The translations under genes were made by a program, and so were the position numbers. A stretch of 64,000 nucleotides of DNA, from contig NZ_QZVQ01000008.1 in assembly GCF_003660445.1 (NCBI RefSeq), positions 62,001-126,000 of the forward strand, written 5' to 3'. The notes beneath the pieces were generated by a model. The model saw only the letters and a list, made by a program, of their open reading frames with translations, ran no database searches and was not told where the DNA came from. How positions within the stretch are numbered: the first letter of the stretch is position 1; each line of letters opens with the position of its first letter. Shown piece after piece: positions 55,376 to 64,000 of the stretch. The stretch comes from Croceibacterium ferulae. GTDB lineage: Bacteria > Pseudomonadota > Alphaproteobacteria > Sphingomonadales > Sphingomonadaceae.

Positions 55376-56830
55376 TCAAGGCCCGTGCCGCCGGCCGGCA
55401 TGCGTCGCGAACAGCCCGGCGAACCGATCCCGGACAACGGCAGGGTCCGTCACGAAGCCCAGCGCCCGCAGCCACCGGTCCTGCGCCCCGGCGAAGTCCT
55501 GCGGGCGTTTGCGGGCCCGATGCGCGAACGCGATCCATTCATCCGGCGATGATACCTTGGGCAGCCCGTCGAAGGCGGCGGTATCGACCGTCCCGCCGCG
55601 ATCCTGCCAGATGGCGGTCGGCAGGCCGGCCAGCATGGCGTCGATCGCGAAGGAGGATGGCGAGCAGATGGCATAGGCGTGATCCGGCAGGCCGATCTTC
55701 CACAGCGGTCCCGGCCTGGGCCGAACATTGCCCGGCAGGCGGCCCTGCTGGTTTGCGACGAACGCCCCCGCCGGATGCGGCCTGAGCGCGATCGAATGTC
55801 CGTCTTCCGATGCGGCAAGCCGCGACAGCGCCCGCAGGAATTCCTCGACCAGGCGGTCATCCGCCACATAGCGCACGGAATGAAGGTTCTCGCTGACGAG
55901 GCCCGGCAGCGGCGTGCCGGGCCCTTGGGCCAGTGCTCCGCGCATGGGCGGATCGAGCAGGCTGGGCGGCCCCGTGACCAGGAGGCGGGTGCTGGCGTCG
56001 GGCACGAACGCGGTGAGAGCCGGGCGGTCATACCAGGCGCACACGGTGTCGGCCGCGAACCGGATGACCTCCCCGTGCGCCCGGTCATGTTCCCGGTTGT
56101 GCCGGAAACCCAGGCATTCGAAGCCATGCTGCACTGTCACCTTGTGCAACCGCGCCGGGGCCACCGTGAAGACGGCGTGGTTCAGGGCATGGGCGGGTGC
56201 GGAGGATTCGCTGGCCGAGAACATCAGGCCATGCGGCGGCAGCACCGCCGCCGCCTCATCGGCCGTGCCGAAGATCAGGACCGTGGCCCCGGTTTCATCG
56301 GCAAGGGCGGCGATCTCGTCCTGCCACGCGCCGTCACCGTCCAGGAAGGCGAAGCGTCCCGACACCAGGATGATGATCGGCAGATCGTACCCGGTTGCCA
56401 TCAGCACCAGCGGCCGCAACACGCCGACATCCTGCACCAGATCGACAAGGAACACGATCGCCCGGTCGGGGGTCTCCTTGCCGGCCCGCTCCGGCGCGAT
56501 GGCGCGGGGAAACCGGTCGTGCTCGTCAGGTTTCGTCCCCGCCGGCCAGCGCCCTTCCTGCTGGCCGCTGGTGATGAAGTGGAGCAGGGGATTGGTGCCT
56601 GCGCGGGCCACATCGGGGTGGGCGTCCAGATAGCCGGCGGTGCTGAACCACGGGCCGGGGTCGAGGCCATCGCGCCAGCCCCGGCGGCAGTAATGACCCA
56701 GCGGATCACGGGCCGCCTGCGGCGAACGCGCCACGTACCATGCGGCATCGAACCACGACGTGCCGGCCAGGGCCTGCTTCGCCCGCCGCCAGGAGCGGCG
56801 CTGCGCCAGAAATCTACCGAGAATTCTCAA
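55376..56830 (-). CDS. Capsule glycosyltransferase with YPDV-like repeats and QHG-type GT-B domain
   Basis: A 484-residue protein. The first 110 residues carry two short repeats like those of the giant protein at 48386-52432 (FDAAWYVARSPQ and GYLDAHPDVARAGTNPLLHF). The rest is a GT-B-like domain (VFLVDLVQDVGVLRPLVL, VQHGFECLGFRHNRE, SENLHSVRY) that is the paralogue of the N-terminal half of 44614-46854. It probably transfers a sugar or sugar phosphate during capsule assembly. It is a single gene, divergent from 57018-57815 with a 187-base gap. Confidence 0.72.
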   Translation of the reverse strand: MRILGRFLAQRRSWRRAKQALAGTSWFDAAWYVARSPQAARDPLGHYCRRGWRDGLDPGPWFSTAGYLDAHPDVARAGTNPLLHFITSGQQEGRWPAGTKPDEHDRFPRAIAPERAGKETPDRAIVFLVDLVQDVGVLRPLVLMATGYDLPIIILVSGRFAFLDGDGAWQDEIAALADETGATVLIFGTADEAAAVLPPHGLMFSASESSAPAHALNHAVFTVAPARLHKVTVQHGFECLGFRHNREHDRAHGEVIRFAADTVCAWYDRPALTAFVPDASTRLLVTGPPSLLDPPMRGALAQGPGTPLPGLVSENLHSVRYVADDRLVEEFLRALSRLAASEDGHSIALRPHPAGAFVANQQGRLPGNVRPRPGPLWKIGLPDHAYAICSPSSFAIDAMLAGLPTAIWQDRGGTVDTAAFDGLPKVSSPDEWIAFAHRARKRPQDFAGAQDRWLRALGFVTDPAVVRDRFAGLFATHAGRRHGP

Positions 56831-57017
56831 TCACCTACGTAATCCGGCCCTGCCATGTGTCGCTCCCCTACGCGAGAACGCCGATCGGGGGCAACGCCGG
56901 GCGGCATGGATCGTGCTGGTGGTGCGGCGTGCCGGATTTTTCCGGGTACTCCAGGCTGCCGGGCGATCTTGTTCATTGACATCCCGGCGGCATTCACCTT
57001 TGTTTCAAGGGACTGCG

Positions 57018-57815
57018 ATGGCCCGAAAATACGGCCTTGAGCTTGCAGATCGAATTTGGGACCACAGCGTAGTGCCTGCAATGACTGAAACACCTTCTGC
57101 CAAGATCTATGTCGGCTATGACACTCGGGAAGACATCGCCTGGCAGGTTGCACGACATTCACTGCTGCGTCATTCCAATGGTGAAGTCGCGGTCTATCCC
57201 ATCAGGCAGTCCGTAGTTCGGGAGCTTGGCCTTTATACTCGCCCGATCGACGCGACGGCCACGACCGAGTTTTCCCTGACCCGATTTCTTACCCCCTACC
57301 TTGCGGCCCAGACCGAAGGCTGGGTGGTGTTCTGCGATTGTGACTTCCTTTACACCACGGATGTGCGGGGCGTGCTCGACGGGCTCGATCCGGAAAAGGC
57401 GGTGTATGTCGTGCAGCACGAATACGATCCGTCGCAGATGGTGAAGATGGACGGCAAGAAGCAGACCGTCTACCCGCGCAAGAACTGGTCGTCCTTCATG
57501 GTGTTCAACTGCGCCCATCCGGACGTGCAGGCCCTCACCCCGCAGGTCGTCAACAGCGCTTCGCCGGCATTTCTTCACCGGTTCGACTGGATCGCCGACC
57601 AGAGCCATGTGGGCGCGCTGGACCTGGACTGGAACTTCCTCGAAGGGGAATACCCCAAGCCTGACAGGACGCCGCGGGTGGTGCATTACACCAATGGCGG
57701 CCCGTGGTTCGATGAATGGCAGAATGTCGACTATGCCGACCTCTGGCTGAACGAGCGCGACCTGTACCTCCGCTCCGAAGCGGCGGTGGCGGAACCCGCC
57801 CTGCAGGACCGCTAA
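57018..57815 (+). CDS. Glycosyltransferase (GT-A / GT8-like)
   Basis: A 265-residue protein from ATG 57018 (AAGGGA upstream). It begins IYVGYDTREDIAWQVARHS after a short N-terminal tail and has FCDCDFLYTTD as a DxD-type metal-binding motif. A conserved VHYTNGGPWF near the end is typical of this GT8-like group. It likely adds one residue to a surface glycan. It stands alone on the plus strand between minus-strand genes. Confidence 0.78.
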   Translation: MARKYGLELADRIWDHSVVPAMTETPSAKIYVGYDTREDIAWQVARHSLLRHSNGEVAVYPIRQSVVRELGLYTRPIDATATTEFSLTRFLTPYLAAQTEGWVVFCDCDFLYTTDVRGVLDGLDPEKAVYVVQHEYDPSQMVKMDGKKQTVYPRKNWSSFMVFNCAHPDVQALTPQVVNSASPAFLHRFDWIADQSHVGALDLDWNFLEGEYPKPDRTPRVVHYTNGGPWFDEWQNVDYADLWLNERDLYLRSEAAVAEPALQDR

Positions 57816-57839
57816 GGCACCAGCCGGCGGGCCTGCCGT

Positions 57840-58601
57840 TCAGCGGCCGGTGCAGCGGTCGCGGACGATCCGGAACGCGCGGCCCCATCGGCCGCCGCTC
57901 CGCAGATAGGTCTTCAGGATCAGCCTGAAATCGACCCAGACGGTACGGCGGTCGTCCAGCTCGCGGTAGATTTCCCAGAACTCGTCCACCCCCACGGCCT
58001 CGACAAGATTGAAGACGCCGTGGAAGCCGAAGGCACGCGCCGCCCGGCGATCCCGCTCGAACGCGAAGCGCGAGGCGGTTGCCGCGTCAGCGAAGCGGAT
58101 GCCGTGGCTTTCTTCCAGATAGGGCCGGGCGGACCGGCAGATCGCCACATCCTCCGGCTCGCGCGGGCCGGGCATGATGTGGCTGCACGCCTGCAGCAGG
58201 CGCCGGCTCCTGAGCGAAAAGCCGCCATTGCCGACATCGTGTCCATCGCCAAATTGCGGCCATGGCGCGCCGATATAGTCGAATACCAGGAACGCAGGAT
58301 CCCAGGCTGCCGGATCCAGGATGAACCCGTCCCACTGGACGACCAGGCAATGATCCAGCCGCACCCATTGCGGCAGGTCGCGCAGCATGAAGGCCGAATA
58401 GGCTTGGGACGAGGTCAGCCGGTCGATCTCCACCACCCGGATTCCGGCGGGCACGGCCAGGTCCGGCGCATCGGTGAACAGCAGGACCTCGCCGAAATCC
58501 GCCACCTGCATGCAGCGCACCAGCGCGCGTAGCGTTGCCGCCACGTTGACCGATGCGGCGGCGCACAGGCTGACATTGCCGAGATCCAGCCGCTGCGTCA
58601 C
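57840..58601 (-). CDS. DUF5672 family protein (glycan-associated)
   Basis: A 253-residue protein with the DUF5672 hallmarks LVVQWDGFILDPAAWD, FDYIGAPWP and VGNGGFSLRSRRLL. These proteins look like GT-A-type glycosyltransferases and occur in polysaccharide loci, but the activity is not defined. The GTG start overlaps the GT2 stop (GTGA), so it is made with that enzyme. Confidence 0.82.
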   Translation of the reverse strand: MTQRLDLGNVSLCAAASVNVAATLRALVRCMQVADFGEVLLFTDAPDLAVPAGIRVVEIDRLTSSQAYSAFMLRDLPQWVRLDHCLVVQWDGFILDPAAWDPAFLVFDYIGAPWPQFGDGHDVGNGGFSLRSRRLLQACSHIMPGPREPEDVAICRSARPYLEESHGIRFADAATASRFAFERDRRAARAFGFHGVFNLVEAVGVDEFWEIYRELDDRRTVWVDFRLILKTYLRSGGRWGRAFRIVRDRCTGR

Positions 58602-60223
58602 AGGCTCACCACGAAGTGTTCGCTGAACACGCTGAGCTCCGGATGATGGTACGGGTCACGCTGCGTGTCCGTGTGCCAGCGTTGCTTCAGCGCGGCCAGC
58701 TCCCCGGCGAAGCGCTTGCGCTTAACCTCCGTATCGTCGCGCCCGCGGGACTTGGATTCATGATGGATCAGCACCGCGCGCGGCTCGTAGAAGCTCTGCC
58801 AGCCTGCGCGGTTCAGCTTCAGGCACAGATCGACATCGTTGAAGGCGACGGCGAAATTCTCCGCATCGAACCCGCCGACCGCCTCGAACTTCCGCCGTTC
58901 CACCACCAGGCAGGCGGCCGTCACCGCCGACACGAATTGCGGCAGGTGCGCGCGCGAGAAATAGCCGGGCTCGCTATCCTCCTGCAACCGGTGGGCATGC
59001 GCCGCTCCGCCACCGATGCCGGTGACGACCCCGGCATGCTGGATCGTTCCGTCAGGATATAGCAGCTTGGCGCCCACTGCGCCGACATCGTCGCGGATCG
59101 CGTGGACGACCATGCGCTCCAGCCAGTCGGGTCCGATCATCTCGATGTCGTTGTTCAGCAGGCACAGCACCTCGCCGCGCGCCTGGCTGACGGCGCGGTT
59201 GTGCATGCCGGCATAGTTGAACGCGCCGGGCTCGCGGATGATCGTTGCCCCGCCGGCTTCCAGCTCCTGCAGGAACGCCAGCGCGCCGGGGTCGGCGGAG
59301 GCGTTGTCGATGACCATGCAGTCGAACGAGGGGTAGCGCGTCGCCGCCAGCCCTTCCATGCACTTGCGCAGCAGCGCCTCCCCGTCGCGGGTCGGCACGA
59401 TCACCGTGACATGCGGCAGCCTGTCGCAGGGCGCCGCCGGCTCCGCCAGCCGCGCCTCCGGCCGGCTGCGCCGATGGTGCAGCACATGGGGCAGGCGCAC
59501 GGGCTCGCTCCCGGCCTGCTCGCCCGCGGGCCAGGACTGGCCGATCTGCCGCGGATCGCAGGCGAACACGCTGGCGCCCGTGACATAGTCCAGATGCCGC
59601 ACGAGTTCGGCGTTCCAGACAGGCTTGAAGTGCGGGGAGTGGCGGCGATCCGCATCGTCGATCAGGTCGTCATCGGCATAGATCCGGCTGGCTCCGGGGG
59701 CAGCCTCGATCGCCGCGCGATAGGCGCCGATGGCGACGGGGCTGACCCGGTCGCCCGGCTGCACCGGCAGGACCCAGACCGTCTCATCCCCCAGCGCCAC
59801 CAGGTAGTCGGCCAGCGCCACGACATCGTCCAGCACGGTCGTCGCGCCCGCGGGATGGTCGGCCCCCAATGCGACGATCCGGTCGCTGCCCGCCGCCTGC
59901 AGCGCGGCGATCGACCGGTCGCAGCCATGCGACGACTGCCGGCAATCGATCACCGCGACGATCTGCGGCCCGTCACCACGCCCCTTGGTCGGCAGCGCCG
60001 CCAGCCGGGCCGGCTCGCGCGACGCCATCCACAGATCGTAGGCGCGGGGCGAATGACCCAGCAGAGCCGAGAACTGGTGGCGGGAGCGAAGCCTGAGCCC
60101 GAGCAGGCGCGACTTCACTGCGGTCAGGTAGTCGGCCGGATTGCTCCGGAACGCGTCGAGGTGGACCTGCGCCCTGAGCCATCGCTCCTTCAGGCTGCGG
60201 CCCGATACATCGCTCTCCGGCAC
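58598..60223 (-). CDS. Family 2 glycosyltransferase
   Basis: A 541-residue protein. A variable N-terminal 270 residues are followed by a GT2 domain: HVTVIVPTRDGEALLRKCMEG, CMVIDNASADP, the NNDIEMIGPDW acidic motif and GGFDAENFAVAFNDVDLCLK. It resembles rhamnan- or O-antigen-type transferases. With the rfb genes nearby it could use dTDP-L-rhamnose, but the donor cannot be read. It lies 13 bases after the kpsF/kdsD gene in one operon. Confidence 0.88.
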   Translation of the reverse strand: MPESDVSGRSLKERWLRAQVHLDAFRSNPADYLTAVKSRLLGLRLRSRHQFSALLGHSPRAYDLWMASREPARLAALPTKGRGDGPQIVAVIDCRQSSHGCDRSIAALQAAGSDRIVALGADHPAGATTVLDDVVALADYLVALGDETVWVLPVQPGDRVSPVAIGAYRAAIEAAPGASRIYADDDLIDDADRRHSPHFKPVWNAELVRHLDYVTGASVFACDPRQIGQSWPAGEQAGSEPVRLPHVLHHRRSRPEARLAEPAAPCDRLPHVTVIVPTRDGEALLRKCMEGLAATRYPSFDCMVIDNASADPGALAFLQELEAGGATIIREPGAFNYAGMHNRAVSQARGEVLCLLNNDIEMIGPDWLERMVVHAIRDDVGAVGAKLLYPDGTIQHAGVVTGIGGGAAHAHRLQEDSEPGYFSRAHLPQFVSAVTAACLVVERRKFEAVGGFDAENFAVAFNDVDLCLKLNRAGWQSFYEPRAVLIHHESKSRGRDDTEVKRKRFAGELAALKQRWHTDTQRDPYHHPELSVFSEHFVVSL

Positions 60224-60236
60224 GGGTCGGCCCGGA

Positions 60237-61229
60237 TCAGCTCAGGCCGACGCGCACGAAGTCATGGATATGCACGATGCCGACGGGACGGGTGTTGCCG
60301 GGTTCATGAACGAAGGCGGCGGTGATCTTCTGGTCGTTGAGGACTTCCAGCGCGGTTTCGGCGCTCATGTCGCAGGCGAGCGTCTTGGGCGACAGCGTCA
60401 TGACATCGCCGGCCGAGCAGCTCTGCAAGCGTTCGAAATTACGCCGCAGGTCGCCGTCGGTGATCACGCCCAGCAGTTCCCTGGCATCGTTCACGATCCC
60501 CGCAATGCCGAAGCCGCGCGAAGTCATCACCGAAAGCACGTCCGCCATGGAGGTGTCGGCGGTGATGAGCGGCATTTCCGGGCCGGTATGCATCATCTCG
60601 CTGACAGGCAGCAGGCGCAGGCCGATGGCCCCGCCGGGATGCAGCAGCTTCATCCCCTCTTGCGAGAAGCCGCGCATGTCCATCACGCTCATCGCCAGCG
60701 CATCGCACAGGGCAAGCTGCAGCGTCGTCGATGTGGTCGGGGCGATGTTGGCATTGCAGGCCTCGCGCTCGACCGGAATGCACAGCTGCACGTCGGCATG
60801 ACGCATGACCAGCGATCCCGGCCGCGAAGCGATGCCGATCACCGGCACGCCGATCGCGCGGGCATAGGTCAGGAAGGCCTGCAGTTCGGATGTATTCCCG
60901 GAATTCGAGATCACGATCAGGGCATCGCCGGCCACCAGCATGCCGAGATCGCCATGCGCCGCCTCGCCCGGATGCACATAGCTGGCGGGCGTGCCCGTGG
61001 CGGAGAAGGTCGCGGCAGCCTTGCGGCCGATATGGCCCGACTTGCCGATGCCGGTGACGACGACGCGCCCCTTGGCCGCCAGGATCGTCTTGCAGGCGTT
61101 CACGAAGGAATCGTCCAGGCTGCGGCGGAGGGATTGCAGGGCCTCGCTCTCGATCTGCAGCACCTCGGCGCCGCGGGCAAGAATGGCTTCGTCTGCAAGG
61201 ATTGCCGCATCCGGCAGGGTAACGATCAC
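60237..61229 (-). CDS. kpsF: Arabinose-5-phosphate isomerase
   Basis: A 330-residue KpsF/KdsD/GutQ-type enzyme: SIS domain (GIGKSGHIGRKAAATFSATG and HPGEAAHGDLGML) and two C-terminal CBS domains. It converts ribulose 5-phosphate to arabinose 5-phosphate, the precursor used by KdsA. It is the head of the minus-strand operon with the GT2 and DUF5672 genes. With kdsA it gives the locus its own Kdo supply; it could equally be the only chromosomal copy (kdsD). Confidence 0.94.
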   Translation of the reverse strand: MIVTLPDAAILADEAILARGAEVLQIESEALQSLRRSLDDSFVNACKTILAAKGRVVVTGIGKSGHIGRKAAATFSATGTPASYVHPGEAAHGDLGMLVAGDALIVISNSGNTSELQAFLTYARAIGVPVIGIASRPGSLVMRHADVQLCIPVEREACNANIAPTTSTTLQLALCDALAMSVMDMRGFSQEGMKLLHPGGAIGLRLLPVSEMMHTGPEMPLITADTSMADVLSVMTSRGFGIAGIVNDARELLGVITDGDLRRNFERLQSCSAGDVMTLSPKTLACDMSAETALEVLNDQKITAAFVHEPGNTRPVGIVHIHDFVRVGLS

Positions 61230-61389
61230 GATTTGTCCTTCAAGCTGAACTGCTTGGGCTGGGCGGCGGCATTATCGGCGGTCGCGCTACAGCGCAAGGC
61301 GAGTGCGGGAAAAGCGCGGCTCCGGGCCGACCGCCGCCCGGGCCTGGTCCGGCATTGCAGGGCGCGCGAAGCTGGCTAAAGGGGGCGAT

Positions 61390-61965
61390 ATGGAGATCAG
61401 ACCTCTCAGCCTGGCCGGCGCCAAGCTGCTCACCCCCCGCCGCCACGGCGATGATCGCGGCTATTTTGCGGAAACCTTCCGTGCGGACCTGTTCGCGGCG
61501 GAAGTGGGCGCGTTCCAGTTCGTGCAGGATAATGAGTCCCTCAGCAGCCGCGTGGGCACGGTCCGCGGGCTGCACTTTCAGTCCGATCCGCATGCGCAGG
61601 GCAAGCTGGTGCGCTGCACCGCCGGCGCGCTGTTCGACGTGGCGGTGGACATCCGCGCGGGTTCCCCGACCTATGGCCAATGGGTGGGCGAGGTGCTGAC
61701 GCCGGGCAATGGCCGCCAATTGTGGGTGCCGCCGGGCTTCGCGCATGGCTTCTGCACGATGGAGCCCGACACGGTCATCAGCTACAAGGTGGCCGGCGGA
61801 TATTACAATGCGGAGTGCGACAAGGGGCTCGCCTGGGATGACCCGGCGATTGGCATCGACTGGCCCGACGTGGCCAATGCCACGACCTTGTCGGCCAAGG
61901 ACGGCCGGCAGCCGCGGCTGGCCGACCTGCCCACCTATTTCACCTTCCAAGCGGAACAGGACTGA
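61390..61965 (+). CDS. rfbC: dTDP-4-dehydrorhamnose 3,5-epimerase
   Basis: A 191-residue cupin enzyme with the family motifs [31 protein letters not shown] (catalytic His) and [10 protein letters not shown]. It is the third step of dTDP-L-rhamnose synthesis. It opens the rfbCBDA operon, 2 bases before rfbB. It is divergent from kpsF with a 160-base gap that holds both promoters. Confidence 0.95.
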   Translation: MEIRPLSLAGAKLLTPRRHGDDRGYFAETFRADLFAAEVGAFQFVQDNESLSSRVGTVRGLHFQSDPHAQGKLVRCTAGALFDVAVDIRAGSPTYGQWVGEVLTPGNGRQLWVPPGFAHGFCTMEPDTVISYKVAGGYYNAECDKGLAWDDPAIGIDWPDVANATTLSAKDGRQPRLADLPTYFTFQAEQD

Positions 61966-61967
61966 CC

Positions 61968-63026
61968 ATGCGCGTGATCGTCACCGGCGGTGCCGGCTTC
62001 ATCGGCTCGGCCCTCGTGCGCCATCTGGTGCTGGACAAGGGCTATGATGTCCTGACCGTGGATGCGCTGACCTATGCGGGGTGCGAGGCATCGCTGAAGG
62101 CCGTGGCCGACAGCAACCATCACCGCTTCCTGCATGCCGACATCCGCGACCGTGCCGCGATGGATGCGGCGATGGCCGAGTTCCGGCCCGACCGCATCAT
62201 GCACCTGGCGGCCGAAAGCCATGTCGACCGTTCGATTACCGGTGCAGCCGATTTCATCGGCACCAATGTGGTGGGCACCTTCACCCTGCTGGAGGCGGCG
62301 CGGCAGTACTGGAACACGCTGGATGCCGACGCGAAGGAGGCGTTCCGCTTCCTGCATGTCTCGACCGACGAGGTCTATGGCTCGCTGGGCGACACCGGCC
62401 TGTTCCACGAGAGCACGCCGTACGATCCCAGCAGCCCCTATTCGGCCAGCAAGGCCGCGTCCGACCATCTGGCGAAGGCGTGGCAACGGACCTACGGCCT
62501 GCCGGTGGTGGTATCGAACTGCTCCAACAATTACGGGCCGTACCACTTCCCGGAAAAGCTGATCCCGCTGACCATTCTCAACGCGCTCGCGGGCAAGCCA
62601 CTGCCGGTCTACGGCAAGGGGGAGAATGTGCGCGACTGGCTGTATGTGGACGACCACGCCCGCGCGCTGGACCTGATCGCCGAGAAGGGCCGGGTGGGCG
62701 AGACCTACAATGTCGGCGGCCGCAACGAACGCCGCAACATCGACGTGGTCCGCCGTATCTGCGCCGTGCTGGACGAGCTGGTCCCCACCGATACCCCGCG
62801 CGAGAGCCTGATCACCTTCGTCACCGACCGTCCGGGCCACGATGCGCGCTACGCCATCGACGCCACAAGGCTGGAGACGGAGCTGGGCTGGCGGGCGCAG
62901 GAGAATTTCGACAGCGGCATCGCCAAGACGGTGCGCTGGTATCTTGACAACGAATGGTGGTGGCAGCCCTTGCGCGACCAGTATGACGGCCAGCGCCTCG
63001 GGCTCGAGGCGAAGGCGCCCGCATGA
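61968..63026 (+). CDS. rfbB: dTDP-glucose 4,6-dehydratase
   Basis: A 352-residue extended [24 protein letters not shown], the [10 protein letters not shown] motif with Thr-Asp-Glu and YSASK. It forms dTDP-4-keto-6-deoxyglucose, the second step of dTDP-L-rhamnose synthesis. Its stop overlaps the rfbD start by ATGA. Confidence 0.96.
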   Translation: MRVIVTGGAGFIGSALVRHLVLDKGYDVLTVDALTYAGCEASLKAVADSNHHRFLHADIRDRAAMDAAMAEFRPDRIMHLAAESHVDRSITGAADFIGTNVVGTFTLLEAARQYWNTLDADAKEAFRFLHVSTDEVYGSLGDTGLFHESTPYDPSSPYSASKAASDHLAKAWQRTYGLPVVVSNCSNNYGPYHFPEKLIPLTILNALAGKPLPVYGKGENVRDWLYVDDHARALDLIAEKGRVGETYNVGGRNERRNIDVVRRICAVLDELVPTDTPRESLITFVTDRPGHDARYAIDATRLETELGWRAQENFDSGIAKTVRWYLDNEWWWQPLRDQYDGQRLGLEAKAPA

Positions 63027-63910
63027 GGATCGCCGTCACCGGCACCAGCGGGCAGGTCGTCACCAGCCTGCTGGAACGTGGACCCCTGGCGGGGCACGAG
63101 GTGATCGCGATCGGTCGCCCGGCACTCGACCTGGCCGATCCAGCGAGCATCCTGCCCGCGCTGGAAGCGGCGCGGCCCGACGCCATCGTCTCCGCCGCGG
63201 CGTGGACCGCGGTGGACAAGGCCGAGAGCGAGGCCGAGGCCGCCCATGCGACCAACGCCACCGGTGCCGGCGCCGTGGCGGAGACCGCCGCGCGGCTGGG
63301 CGTGCCGCTGGTGCACATCTCCACCGATTACGTGTTCGACGGTTCGCTCGACCGCCCGTGGCGGGAGGATGATCCGACCGGGCCGACCGGCGTCTACGGC
63401 GCCACCAAGCTGGCGGGCGAGCAGGCCGTGATGGCCGCGCACCCGAACAGCGCGATCCTGCGCACCGCCTGGGTCTACAGCCCGTTCGGCGCCAACTTCG
63501 TGCGCACCATGCTGCGGCTCGCCGAGACGCGGGACGAGCTGGGCGTGGTGGGTGACCAGGTCGGCAATCCCACAAGCGCGCTCGACATCGCCGATGGCGT
63601 GTTGCGGGTCGCGGCCAATCTCGCCGCCGGGGATGATCCGGCGCAGCGCGGCGTGTTCCACATGACCGCCGCTGGGGAGGCCAGCTGGGCCGAGTTCGCC
63701 CAGGCGATCTTCGCTGCATCCGTAACACACGGCGGCCCGAGCGCGCGGGTGAATGCCATCACCACCGCCGATTATCCCACGCCGGCCACGCGGCCGGCCA
63801 ATTCGCGGCTCGATTGCCGCCGGATCGAGACGGCGCATGGCGTCGTGCTGCCCCGCTGGCAGGATGCCCTGCCGCCGGTGGTCGCCCGCCTGCTCGCCGC
63901 GAACAACTAG
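63023..63910 (+). CDS. rfbD: dTDP-4-dehydrorhamnose reductase
   Basis: A 295-residue SDR-type reductase: [10 protein letters not shown] at the N-terminus, [20 protein letters not shown] and YGATKLAGE. It makes dTDP-L-rhamnose, the last step. It is followed after 13 bases by rfbA. Confidence 0.95.
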   Translation: MRIAVTGTSGQVVTSLLERGPLAGHEVIAIGRPALDLADPASILPALEAARPDAIVSAAAWTAVDKAESEAEAAHATNATGAGAVAETAARLGVPLVHISTDYVFDGSLDRPWREDDPTGPTGVYGATKLAGEQAVMAAHPNSAILRTAWVYSPFGANFVRTMLRLAETRDELGVVGDQVGNPTSALDIADGVLRVAANLAAGDDPAQRGVFHMTAAGEASWAEFAQAIFAASVTHGGPSARVNAITTADYPTPATRPANSRLDCRRIETAHGVVLPRWQDALPPVVARLLAANN

Positions 63911-63923
63911 AAGGACTTTTCCC

Positions 63924-64000
63924 ATGAAAGGCATCATCCTCGCCGGCGGCAGCGGCTCGCGCCTGTATCCGATGACACTCGCCAGCTCGAAGCAGATGAT
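63924..64000 (+). CDS. rfbA: Glucose-1-phosphate thymidylyltransferase (3' partial)
   Basis: Only the first 25 codons are in the window: MKGIILAGGSGSRLYPMTLA is the nucleotidyltransferase signature of RfbA/RmlA. AAGGA lies 8 bases before ATG 63924. It catalyses the first step of dTDP-L-rhamnose synthesis. Confidence 0.93.
   Translation, partial: MKGIILAGGSGSRLYPMTLASSKQM

Overview
This is a GC-rich window from what looks like an alphaproteobacterium of the order Sphingomonadales. The reasons are a large carbohydrate-type TonB-dependent receptor with no SusD partner, sphingomonad-style oxidative deoxysugar genes, and an ABC-exported, Kdo-linked capsule locus. The order is inferred from gene content and style, not from a marker gene. 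No tRNA, rRNA, insertion sequence or CRISPR array is visible.

Bases 1-33,700 form a carbohydrate utilisation region. It encodes secreted or periplasmic glycosidase candidates: GH2 (cut by the left edge), GH28, a parallel beta-helix protein resembling GH141 alpha-L-fucosidases, a GH78 alpha-L-rhamnosidase, and an apiosidase-like (DUF5060/DUF4038, GH140-like) protein. It also has a TonB receptor and two MFS permeases. Cytoplasmic genes fall into three sets. The first is an oxidative 6-deoxy-L-hexose (L-fucose or L-rhamnose) pathway: mutarotase, aldo/keto reductase, lactonase, enolase-superfamily enzyme, SDR and LldD L-lactate dehydrogenase. The second matches the isomerase / FGGY kinase / split transketolase logic of D-apiose catabolism. 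The third is an unassigned module of DUF4432 epimerase, SDR, CaiB-type CoA-transferase, a solute-binding-protein-fold protein without a signal peptide, a crotonase, a 2-hydroxyacid dehydrogenase and a glycerate kinase. Together these sugars (galacturonate, rhamnose, fucose, apiose) point to side chains of the plant pectin rhamnogalacturonan II. One FadR/GntR regulator is encoded, and a shared motif close to CATNATACGT occurs in each of the seven promoter-bearing gaps, so the region looks like one regulon.

Bases 33,700-61,230 are a capsule / surface polysaccharide locus. It holds a KpsT-KpsM-KpsE-like exporter, a Wza/KpsD-like outer-membrane lipoprotein, a secreted beta-helix protein, a sugar-nucleotide epimerase, several very large multidomain glycosyltransferase-like proteins, an SGNH-like/GSCFA gene pair, and the Kdo genes kdsA and kpsF/kdsD. 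Bases of about 35-54 kb look less GC-rich than their flanks, suggesting a mosaic locus.

Bases 61,390-64,000 carry rfbC-rfbB-rfbD-rfbA for dTDP-L-rhamnose, with rfbA cut by the right edge. Genes are packed with many 4-base ATGA/GTGA overlaps, implying translational coupling within operons.
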